DNA of 5,070 nt, from NCBI GenBank assembly GCA_003136615.1, contig PLFA01000110.1, positions 15,816 through 20,885 of the forward strand, given 5' to 3'. This stretch comes from Caulobacteraceae bacterium. GTDB taxonomy: Bacteria > Pseudomonadota > Alphaproteobacteria > Caulobacterales > Caulobacteraceae. Positions 1 through 5,070 of the stretch are shown piece by piece. The translations under genes and the position numbers were made by a program. How positions within the stretch are numbered: position 1 is the stretch's first letter; every line of letters starts with the position of its first letter. Below the pieces are notes generated by a model. The model did no database searches. It was given only the letters and a program-made list of their open reading frames with translations, and was not told the origin of the DNA.

Positions 1-1878
1 GAGCGTCGCGCCCGGCGGGCCGTCGGGCGGCGGCGTCGCCACCGCCGCGTCCTGCGCGCTGGCCGAGGGGATGGGTTTGGCGGCCAGGCGGGGCAGGGCC
101 TGGGCCATGAAGTTTCGCCAGATCTCGGCGGGCGGACCGCCGCCGGTGACCTTGCGCATGGGGGTGTTGTCGTCCTTGCCGACCCAGACGGCGGCGACGA
201 AACCGCCGGTGAAGCCGATGAACCAGGCGTCCCGATAATCGCTGGTGGTGCCGGTCTTGCCGGCCAGATCATAGCCGGCGATCCGGGCGCGCCCGCCGGT
301 TCCGGACGCGATGACTTGGCGCAACATCTGGTCCATTTCGCCCAAGGCCGGCTCGCTGATCACCTGGGTGCGCTGGGGCGGCCCGTGGTCGTAGAGAAAC
401 TTGCCGTCCGCCGTGCGGATCCGCTCGATGCCGTAGGCGCTGACGCGATAGCCGCCATTGCCAAAGGCGTCGTAGGCCTCAGTCATCTCCAGCGGGCTGA
501 CCCCCACCGCGCCGAGCGCCATGGAGGGGTCGGTCTGGATCCTCGAGGTGATGCCGAGGTTGTGCGCCGTCTGGGCCACATTCACCGTGCCCACCTCATC
601 CGCGAGGCGCGCCGCCACGGTGTTGATGGACTGGGCCAGGGCCGTCTCGAGTGTGATCGGCCCGAGATAGCGGCCGGTATAGTTGCGCGGCGTCCAGCCC
701 TTGATGGTGACCGGCTCATCCACCACGCCTTCGCTCGGCGTATGGCCCTGGATCATGGCGGTCAGATAGACGAAGGGCTTGAAGGCCGAGCCGGCGAGGC
801 GCTCGCCCGCGCTCGCCCGGTCATATTGGCTCTCGCCATAGTCGGCGCCGCCGACATAGGCGCGGATGCGCCCTTCCCCGTCCATGGCCACCAGCGCCGC
901 CTGTTTCACGCCCACTTCGCCATGGGCGGCGACGCCAGCCCGCACGGATTCCTCGGCGGCCGCCTCGATAGGCAGGTCCAGGGTCGTTTCCACCACCAGA
1001 TCCTGGGTGGGATCGCCCAGGCGCGCGCGCACCTGGCCGTCCAGCCAATCGACGAAATAGAGCGCCCTTTGATCGGCGAGGCGGGAGGAGACGCGGACGG
1101 GCTGGCGGAAGGCCTCGTCCCGCGCCTGGGCGGTGATCGCGCCCATCTGGTACATCTGATCGATTACAAGGGTGGCGCGCTTTGCGGCCCGGGCGCTGTT
1201 GGCGGCGGGGTTATAGCGCGAGGGGCCCTTCATGGTGGCCGCCAGGAGCGCCGCTTCGCCGAGCGTGAGCTTGGCGGCGGGCTTGCTGAAATAGCGCTGA
1301 GAGGCCGCCTCGATGCCGAAGGCGCCGCCGCCAAAATTCACCCGGTTGAGATAGAGGGCCAGGATCTGGGTCTTGCTGAAATGGGTCTCGAGCCAGACGG
1401 CCAGGATCAGCTCCTGAACCTTGCGGCGATAGGTCTGGGCGGGGGTGAGAAAGATATTCCGCGCGAGCTGCTGGGTGATCGTCGAGCCGCCCCGCAAGGG
1501 CGCGCCGTGGTGGCTGAGGTTGTAGACCTCCGAGCGCAGCATCCCCCAGGGGTTGAAGCCGAAGTGATGATAGAATTGCCGATCCTCGATGGCGACGAAG
1601 GCGGCGGGGACGTAAGGCGGCAGGCTCGCCAGATCCACCGGCGGGGTGTTCTGGCTGCCGCGCACGGCGATCAGGGCGCCGGAGCGATCCAGATAGCTGA
1701 TCGATGGCGCGCGCTTGGTGTCATATAGGGCCGAGGTGTCGGGCAGGTCGCGGGCGAAGATCGCGATCACGGCCACCAGGGCGATGGCGCCCCAGACCCC
1801 GAGAACCAGGGTCCAATAGATAAGGGCGCCGAGCCATGAGCGGCGCCGCCAGGATCCGCCCGCTGGGGTTTGAGACAT
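1..1878 (-). CDS. Class A penicillin-binding protein (PBP1A family, bifunctional glycosyltransferase/transpeptidase), 3' end outside window
   Basis: Polymerises lipid II into glycan strands (GT51 domain) and cross-links the stem peptides (transpeptidase domain) in the periplasm, anchored by one N-terminal membrane helix. 626 residues are visible with no stop before the left edge. A short basic cytoplasmic tail (RRRS, 11-14) precedes a hydrophobic helix at about 16-41. GT51 motifs are EDRQFYHHFG at 98-107 (catalytic Glu98), GGSTITQQLARN at 130-141, RKVQELILA at 152-160 and KTQILALYLN at 169-178. The transpeptidase has SAFK with Ser364 as nucleophile and Lys367, SIN at 417-419 and KTGT at 541-544. 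The visible end is a Pro/Ala-rich tail typical of such proteins. ATG at 1878 is chosen because an in-frame TAG lies four codons upstream and the membrane helix follows directly. The ribosome site (AGGCAAGG) is weak. The linker between the domains is short, which leaves little room for a large OB-like insert. Family is secure; the exact paralogue name is not, so no symbol is given. Confidence 0.95.
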   Translation of the reverse strand, partial: MSQTPAGGSWRRRSWLGALIYWTLVLGVWGAIALVAVIAIFARDLPDTSALYDTKRAPSISYLDRSGALIAVRGSQNTPPVDLASLPPYVPAAFVAIEDRQFYHHFGFNPWGMLRSEVYNLSHHGAPLRGGSTITQQLARNIFLTPAQTYRRKVQELILAVWLETHFSKTQILALYLNRVNFGGGAFGIEAASQRYFSKPAAKLTLGEAALLAATMKGPSRYNPAANSARAAKRATLVIDQMYQMGAITAQARDEAFRQPVRVSSRLADQRALYFVDWLDGQVRARLGDPTQDLVVETTLDLPIEAAAEESVRAGVAAHGEVGVKQAALVAMDGEGRIRAYVGGADYGESQYDRASAGERLAGSAFKPFVYLTAMIQGHTPSEGVVDEPVTIKGWTPRNYTGRYLGPITLETALAQSINTVAARLADEVGTVNVAQTAHNLGITSRIQTDPSMALGAVGVSPLEMTEAYDAFGNGGYRVSAYGIERIRTADGKFLYDHGPPQRTQVISEPALGEMDQMLRQVIASGTGGRARIAGYDLAGKTGTTSDYRDAWFIGFTGGFVAAVWVGKDDNTPMRKVTGGGPPAEIWRNFMAQALPRLAAKPIPSASAQDAAVATPPPDGPPGATL

Positions 1879-1943
1879 TCGCCTTGCCTATTGCGCTGGG
1901 ACGGGCCTCGCAACGGGGCGCGTGGATGTATCCTGGCGAGAAC

Positions 1944-1969
1944 ACCGCCGGGAGTATCTAACCGGCGGT
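1944..1969. promoter_or_regulatory. Perfect 8-bp dyad upstream of the penicillin-binding protein gene
   Basis: ACCGCCGG at 1944-1951 is matched by its exact reverse complement CCGGCGGT at 1962-1969, around an AT-richer 10-base centre. It lies 66 bases upstream of the penicillin-binding protein start. No T-run follows on either strand, so it does not look like an intrinsic terminator. It could be an operator or a hairpin in the 5' leader of that gene's mRNA. I could not identify a convincing -35/-10 pair beside it, so the role is open. Confidence 0.4.
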
Positions 1970-2006
1970 ACATTGACGTGGGCTTAATGGGGCGCCCGTC
2001 TTTTTG

Positions 2007-2051
2007 TGGGTGCACAATAACAGTTGCGCCCTTGATTTAATGGGTGCACAA
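2007..2051 (+). promoter_or_regulatory. Two direct repeats with GTGCAC core; probable brnTA operator/promoter region
   Basis: TGGGTGCACAA occurs at 2007-2017 and again at 2041-2051, 34 bp apart, about three helical turns. Each copy contains the self-complementary core GTGCAC. The second copy ends 7 bases before the brnT ATG. The AT-rich TTGATTTAAT stretch at 2032-2041 could hold the -10 element, but I do not see a well-spaced -35 partner. BrnA-type ribbon-helix-helix antitoxins are known to repress their own promoter, so BrnA binding at these sites is the natural inference. It is not shown by the sequence. Confidence 0.5.
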
Positions 2052-2058
2052 AATTTGA

Positions 2059-2333
2059 ATGAAGATCGAGTTCGATCCTGCCAAGGATGCGACGAATATC
2101 GCCAAGCACGGCGTGTCGTTGCGGGCGGCGGAAGGGTTCGATTGGGACACGGCGTTTGAGCGTGAGGATGATCGGTTCGATTACGGGGAGGTGAGGTTCG
2201 TCGCCATAGGTTAGATTGGTGCGCGTTGCATGTGCTCATCTTTACTGAAGGCTCCGATGAAAATGCGGTTCGCGGGATCAGTCTGCGCCCGGCGGAAAAA
2301 CACGAAGCGAAGTTCTACTATGACCAAATTTGA
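2059..2333 (+). pseudogene. brnT: BrnT family toxin, disrupted by in-frame stop and frameshift
   Basis: BrnT toxins are small ribonucleases with an RNase T1-like fold that inhibit translation and are neutralised by BrnA. The N-terminal piece (2059-2211, 51 residues) begins MKIEFDPAKDATNIAKHG and continues through FDWDTAF and DRFDYGEVRFVAIG, all typical of BrnT. It then meets TAG at 2212-2214. The C-terminal part resumes in another frame from about 2226 (LHVLIFTEGSDENAVRGISL, then RPAEKHEAKFYYDQI) and ends at TGA 2331-2333. The two pieces are separated by five codons less one base, so adding one base restores about 91 residues, the usual family length. Reading ATT GGT GCG CG(n) TTG gives IGARL, which fits the family best and implies two lesions: a sense codon turned into TAG, plus a one-base loss near 2225. 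A single one-base loss just before the TAG would also reopen the frame, but gives a poorer match (LDWCAL). No clear ribosome site precedes the ATG. Sequencing error is possible. Confidence 0.85.
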
Positions 2334-2550
2334 CCCTCAGATTCACGACGAAAACCCACCAATGGACGCCGCTTTCATGACCGGGATGACGCCGTCCCGG
2401 CGTGGACGCCCTAAGCTGGAAGCCCCAAAGGTGGAGGTGAAGATCCGCCTGGATGCGAAGACGGTGGAGCACCTGCGAGGCAGCGGTCCCGGATGGCAAA
2501 CGCGCATAAACGCCCTGCTGGGCAAACTGGTGGCGACGGGACAGATCTGA
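2320..2550 (+). CDS. brnA: BrnA antitoxin (ribbon-helix-helix), intact
   Basis: Antitoxin of the BrnT/BrnA type II module. It binds and neutralises BrnT and normally autorepresses the operon. The 76-residue protein has an acidic, flexible N-terminus (DENPPMDAAF, 10-19), a basic RRGRPK segment (27-32) resembling an AT-hook core, the beta strand VEVKIRLD (38-45) that would enter the DNA major groove, and the family signature PGWQTRINALL (57-67). ATG 2320 is chosen because it overlaps the end of the brnT frame by 14 bases, as is usual for this operon, with GAAGCGAAG at 2304-2312 as a plausible weak ribosome site 7 bases before it. The same frame is open further upstream to an ATG at 2230, but those extra residues are out-of-frame brnT sequence and show no family resemblance. 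With the toxin broken, this is likely an orphan antitoxin. It could still act as a repressor or protect against a related BrnT elsewhere. Confidence 0.9.
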   Translation: MTKFDPQIHDENPPMDAAFMTGMTPSRRGRPKLEAPKVEVKIRLDAKTVEHLRGSGPGWQTRINALLGKLVATGQI

Positions 2551-2556
2551 ACGCTT

Positions 2557-2574
2557 CGGGCGTCCGCCCGCTTT
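2557..2574 (+). terminator. Possible weak intrinsic terminator after brnA
   Basis: CGGGC at 2557-2561 pairs with GCCCG at 2566-2570 across a four-base loop, starting 6 bases after the brnA stop and followed by only CTTT. The stem is short and the T-run poor, so termination here is a suggestion rather than a firm call. Confidence 0.3.
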
Positions 2575-2594
2575 GGGCCCGGATCGGGCAGCAT

Positions 2595-2652
2595 GTGTCG
2601 ATAAATCGCGAATTCGTCGACACGTTTGAGCTATCTGTCGATAGCTTCGACA
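2595..2652. promoter_or_regulatory. Cluster of four TGTCGA hexamers in alternating orientation upstream of recQ
   Basis: TGTCGA occurs on the plus strand at 2596-2601 and 2636-2641, and as its reverse complement TCGACA at 2617-2622 and 2647-2652. The hexamer centres are 21, 19 and 11 bp apart, close to two, two and one helical turns. The outer pair extends to GTGTCGA/TCGACAC (2595-2601 and 2617-2623). The inner pair forms TGTCGA-N5-TCGACA, and a 7-bp hairpin AGCTATC/GATAGCT with a TGTC loop lies at 2629-2646. The palindromes CGAATTCG (2609-2616) and GTCGAC (2616-2621) sit between. The spacing suggests protein binding on one face of the helix, 64 bp before the recQ start. The binding factor and the target gene are unknown. 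Confidence 0.45.
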
Positions 2653-2715
2653 TTTGGCGATAGGGGCGATCCGCCCGGCCTTCCGCTCCGTTCAGCGCCC
2701 TGCGATAAGGGATTC

Positions 2716-4548
2716 GTGACCCCAACCCTTGATGATGCTCGCGGCCTGTTGCGCCGCGTTTTCGGCCATGCGGAGTTTCGCGGCCTGCAGGGGGAGGTGA
2801 TCTCCGAGGTTCTGGCCGGGCGCAACGTTCTGGCGGTGCTGCCCACGGGCGGGGGCAAGAGCATCTGCTATCAGGCGCCGGCGATCCTGCGTCCGGGGGT
2901 CGGTCTGGTGATTTCGCCGCTCATCGCCCTGATGAGCGATCAGGTGGAGGCGCTTCGCCAGTTGGGCGTGGCGGCGGCGCGCATGGATTCGGGTCTGGCT
3001 CCAGGGGAACGTGAGGAGACCTGGCGCCAGCTTGCCGAGGGGCAATTGGACCTGATCTATCTCTCCCCTGAGGGGCTGATGCAGCCCTGGGCGCTTGAAC
3101 GCCTGACCGCCACGCCACTTTCGCTCATCGCGGTGGACGAGGCCCATTGCGTGAGCCAATGGGGCCATGACTTTCGCCCCGAATACCGGGCGCTGGGGCG
3201 CCTGGCCGAGATATTCCCAAGCATCCCGCGCCTGGCGGTGACGGCCACGGCCGACGCCCGCACCCGGGAGGACATCCGCGCCCAGCTTCGTCTCGGCGAC
3301 GCGGCGCAGTTCGTGGCGAGCTTCGCGCGGCCGGAGCTCGCGCTTTTCGCCGAGCGCAAGCAGGGAAAGGGGCGCGCGCGGGTGACGCAGCTGGTGAAGG
3401 CGCGGGCAGGGCGTTCGGGGATCGTCTATGCCGGATCGCGCGCCGGGACCGAACAGATCGCCGAACAGCTGGTCGCCGAGGGCGTCGCCGCGAAGGCCTA
3501 TCATGCGGGCCTTGATAAGGCGGTGCGGCGCGACCGCCTGGCCTGGTTCCTGCAGAGCGATGACGCGGTGATGGTGGCTACCATCGCCTTTGGCATGGGG
3601 ATCGATAAGCCGGACGTGCGCTTCGTGATACATGCCGATCCGCCCGCTTCCATTGAGGGCTATTGGCAGGAGATCGGCCGGGCCGGGCGCGACAAATCCA
3701 TGGCCGAGGGCGTGACCCTGTATAGCGCCGCGGACATGGCCTGGGCTCTGGAGCGGATCAGCCGGGGCGGCGCCTCCGAGGCGCAGGCCCAGATTCAGGC
3801 GCGGAAAGTGCGCCAGCTCTATGCGCTCTTCGAAGGCGGCGCCTGTCGCGCGGCGGCGGTGCGGCGCTATTTCGGCGAGACCGAGGCCCAGCCCTGCGGC
3901 CAGTGCGACCGCTGCCTCCATCCGCCGATCGGGGTGGAAATCACCCAGGCGGCCCAGAAGGCTCTCTCGGCGGTGCATCGTCTGGGCGGACGCTTCGGGC
4001 GCGGCCGGCTGGTGGACCATCTGCTGGGCAAGACCAAGGATGTGCGCCCCGAGGAGGCGACCCTCTCCACCTTCGGCGTCGGCAAGGAGATGAGCGAAGG
4101 CGCCTGGCGGGGCCTGATCGACCAGCTTCTCTTTGAGGGGCTACTGGCCGAAACGCCCAATGACGGACGCCCCTTGATCACCCTGGCGGACCCTGAGGCG
4201 GTGCGGGCGGTCTATCGCGGCGAGCGGCGCCTGACGGTGCTGAAGGCCCCCGCCTCATCGCCCGCCGCTGAAGCGCCGGCCAGTCGCCGCCGCAAGGAGG
4301 GCCCCGATGATCTGACCCCGGAGGCTCAAGGCCTCTTCGAGGCCCTGCGCGCCTGGCGCCGCGAGGAAGCCGCCCGCCAGCACCTGCCGCCCTATTTCAT
4401 TTTCTCGAATGACACCCTGGCCCAGATCGCCCGCATGCGGCCGGCGAGCCTCGCCGATCTTCTGGGCGTGGAGGGTGTCGGCCAGGGCAAGTTGGAGCGC
4501 TATGGCGAGGCGGTTATTGGGGTCGTGGGCGGTGGCGCGGCGAGATAG
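2716..4548 (+). CDS. recQ: ATP-dependent DNA helicase RecQ
   Basis: Superfamily 2 3'-to-5' DNA helicase of recombination and replication-fork repair. The 610-residue length matches the usual bacterial RecQ. Helicase motifs in order: motif 0 FGHAEFRGLQ (16-25, Gln25), Walker A PTGGGKS (43-49), DEAH (141-144) running into the aromatic-rich loop SQWGHDFRPEY, TATA (176-179), AFGMGIDKP (291-299) and QEIGRAGRD (318-326) with the arginine finger region. The zinc site has all four cysteines, Cys377, Cys394, Cys397 and Cys400. A winged-helix RQC region follows (about 404-510), then a basic Pro/Ala linker and an HRDC domain (about 533-604, with PPYFIFSNDTL). GTG 2716 is chosen over an in-frame TTG at 2626: it has AAGGG at 2707-2711 four bases upstream, and alignment to known RecQ begins just after it, while the extra 30 residues are low-similarity sequence crossing the TGTCGA cluster. 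No key residue is missing, so the protein should be active. It appears monocistronic. Confidence 0.97.
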   Translation: MTPTLDDARGLLRRVFGHAEFRGLQGEVISEVLAGRNVLAVLPTGGGKSICYQAPAILRPGVGLVISPLIALMSDQVEALRQLGVAAARMDSGLAPGEREETWRQLAEGQLDLIYLSPEGLMQPWALERLTATPLSLIAVDEAHCVSQWGHDFRPEYRALGRLAEIFPSIPRLAVTATADARTREDIRAQLRLGDAAQFVASFARPELALFAERKQGKGRARVTQLVKARAGRSGIVYAGSRAGTEQIAEQLVAEGVAAKAYHAGLDKAVRRDRLAWFLQSDDAVMVATIAFGMGIDKPDVRFVIHADPPASIEGYWQEIGRAGRDKSMAEGVTLYSAADMAWALERISRGGASEAQAQIQARKVRQLYALFEGGACRAAAVRRYFGETEAQPCGQCDRCLHPPIGVEITQAAQKALSAVHRLGGRFGRGRLVDHLLGKTKDVRPEEATLSTFGVGKEMSEGAWRGLIDQLLFEGLLAETPNDGRPLITLADPEAVRAVYRGERRLTVLKAPASSPAAEAPASRRRKEGPDDLTPEAQGLFEALRAWRREEAARQHLPPYFIFSNDTLAQIARMRPASLADLLGVEGVGQGKLERYGEAVIGVVGGGAAR

Positions 4549-4556
4549 ACACGCGA

Positions 4557-4585
4557 ACCCAGACGTGAGTTCCGGTCACCTGGGT
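4557..4585 (+). terminator. Hairpin just downstream of recQ
   Basis: ACCCAG (4557-4562) pairs with CTGGGT (4580-4585), and inside it GTGA (4565-4568) pairs with TCAC (4576-4579), leaving a two-base bulge (AC) on one side and a seven-base loop. It starts 9 bases after the recQ TAG. No T-run follows, so it may stabilise the 3' end of the mRNA or assist termination rather than act as a classical intrinsic terminator. Confidence 0.4.
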
Positions 4586-4608
4586 CCTGGCTCGCGCTAC
4601 GCTTGGCC

Positions 4609-4662
4609 GGATGACGCCAAATTCTCACGTCATCCCGCACCAAGCGGAGCGAAGATGCGGGA
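4609..4662. repeat. REP-like palindromic intergenic element (two overlapping hairpins)
   Basis: GGATGACG (4609-4616) is matched perfectly by CGTCATCC (4628-4635) around an 11-base loop. TCCCGCA (4633-4639) is matched perfectly by TGCGGGA (4656-4662) around a 16-base loop. The stems share TCC at 4633-4635, so the two folds compete. The CGTCATCCCGCA...TGCGGGACC pattern resembles dispersed extragenic palindromes that I recall from alphaproteobacterial genomes. That resemblance is from memory and only one copy is present here. Its place between convergent genes fits a bidirectional transcript-end element. Confidence 0.5.
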
Positions 4663-4696
4663 CCTAGGAGAGGGGTGGAGCGCAGGGCTCGCGAAC

Positions 4697-5070
4697 CTAA
4701 CCCGACGGCCGCCCAGGTAGGGGATAGCCCGCGATCTGCTCCAGGCTCGGGGTTCCCGCCACGGCGTGGGCCGCCAGGCGGCCGCTCATGACCGTGCCCT
4801 CGACGCTCCCCACATTGAGGCCGGTATAGATCCAGTCGCCGGCCAGGAAGAGATTGTCAAAGCCGCTCTCCCAGGCCTTGAGGCGGTGGGCCGTGCTGCC
4901 CGGGGGCGAGGTCACATAGCGCTCGGTGGGGTCGATATTGGCGCGCCAGAACTGGGCGTCGAACCGGGCGATCCCGACGCCTGGCGCGGCCCGGGTGTCG
5001 ATCAAGAGATTGAAGTCAAATCCATAGGGGTCGGCGGGGGGATGGTTGGCGTTTCCCGTCGCCTTTGGCA
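4697..5070 (-). CDS. FAD-dependent oxidoreductase (amine oxidase/phytoene desaturase-like), C-terminal part
   Basis: Only the last 123 residues are visible; the frame runs open through the right edge and ends at TAG 4699-4697. The decisive motif is AGDWIYTGLNVGSVEG (76-91 of the visible part), the C-terminal FAD-contacting segment of the amine oxidase/carotenoid desaturase flavoprotein superfamily, continued by TVMSGRLAAHAV. The preceding stretch RANIDPTERYV (42-52), then PPGSTAHRL and ESGFDNLFLAGDW, resembles the uncharacterised NAD/FAD-binding group often listed as COG3349; that assignment is from memory. The N-terminal dinucleotide-binding GxGxxG would lie outside the window, so substrate and cofactor cannot be judged. 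A TTG at 5005-5003 is not a credible start, because homologous-looking sequence continues upstream of it to the edge. The gene converges on recQ and is probably transcribed from a promoter to the right. Confidence 0.85.
   Translation of the reverse strand, partial: PKATGNANHPPADPYGFDFNLLIDTRAAPGVGIARFDAQFWRANIDPTERYVTSPPGSTAHRLKAWESGFDNLFLAGDWIYTGLNVGSVEGTVMSGRLAAHAVAGTPSLEQIAGYPLPGRPSG

Noticed and set aside
316..1728. Long plus-strand open frame of 470 codons antisense to the penicillin-binding protein gene
   Set aside because: Its translation is rich in Gly, Ala, Arg and His with no recognisable domain, while the opposite strand encodes all motifs of a class A penicillin-binding protein. 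Long antisense frames are common in GC-rich coding DNA.
2200..2230. Programmed frameshift or stop readthrough producing full-length BrnT
   Set aside because: No slippery heptamer or downstream pseudoknot-like structure is evident, and a stop together with a one-base loss is better explained as decay or sequence error.
2230..2319. N-terminal extension of BrnA from the ATG at 2230
   Set aside because: The extra residues are brnT sequence read in the wrong frame. The family resemblance begins at the ATG at 2320.
2626..2715. N-terminal extension of RecQ from the TTG at 2626
   Set aside because: There is no ribosome site, no similarity to RecQ, and it would run through the TGTCGA cluster. GTG at 2716 has a good ribosome site and gives the usual family length.
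2811..2832. GTTC...GTTC pair near the start of recQ as an alphaproteobacterial LexA box
   Set aside because: The spacing is 14 bases instead of the 7 expected for GTTC-N7-GTTC, and the pair lies inside the coding region.
2692..4020. Minus-strand open frame of 442 codons antisense to recQ
   Set aside because: It is the mirror of the RecQ coding frame, shows low-complexity composition and no domain, and RecQ on the plus strand is unambiguous.
1..5070. CRISPR arrays, tRNA or rRNA genes, insertion sequences, complete defence systems
   Set aside because: No regularly spaced repeats, no tRNA-like cloverleaf or rRNA sequence, and no transposase or integrase were seen on either strand.

Overview
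The window is GC-rich and looks chromosomal, most likely from an alphaproteobacterium, possibly Caulobacterales or a relative. That placement is an inference from the character of the class A penicillin-binding protein, the BrnT/BrnA module, the base composition and the hairpin repeat after recQ. No rRNA or other taxonomic marker is present.

Layout. (1) Positions 1-1878, minus strand: a bifunctional class A (PBP1A-type) peptidoglycan synthase, cut by the left edge. All catalytic motifs of both domains are visible. (2) 1879-2058: a 180-bp divergent intergenic region. It holds a perfect 8-bp dyad on the penicillin-binding protein side and two copies of an 11-bp repeat with a GTGCAC core on the side of the toxin-antitoxin genes. 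(3) 2059-2550, plus strand: a BrnT/BrnA type II toxin-antitoxin operon. The toxin reading frame is broken by a stop and a frameshift, while the BrnA antitoxin is intact. (4) 2551-2715: a 165-bp gap with a weak hairpin and a compact cluster of four TGTCGA hexamers in alternating orientation. (5) 2716-4548, plus strand: a complete RecQ DNA helicase with helicase core, zinc site, winged helix and HRDC domain, starting at GTG. (6) 4549-4696: the convergent gap, made largely of hairpin-forming sequence including a REP-like element. (7) 4697-5070, minus strand: the C-terminal part of an FAD-dependent amine-oxidase/desaturase-like oxidoreductase, cut by the right edge.

The genes do not form one pathway. 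Cell-wall synthesis, recombination and repair, and a flavoprotein redox enzyme lie side by side, with a decayed toxin-antitoxin cassette between two housekeeping genes. I found no convincing new multi-gene system. The parts most worth a second look are the broken brnT beside an intact brnA, and the unexplained TGTCGA cluster in front of recQ.
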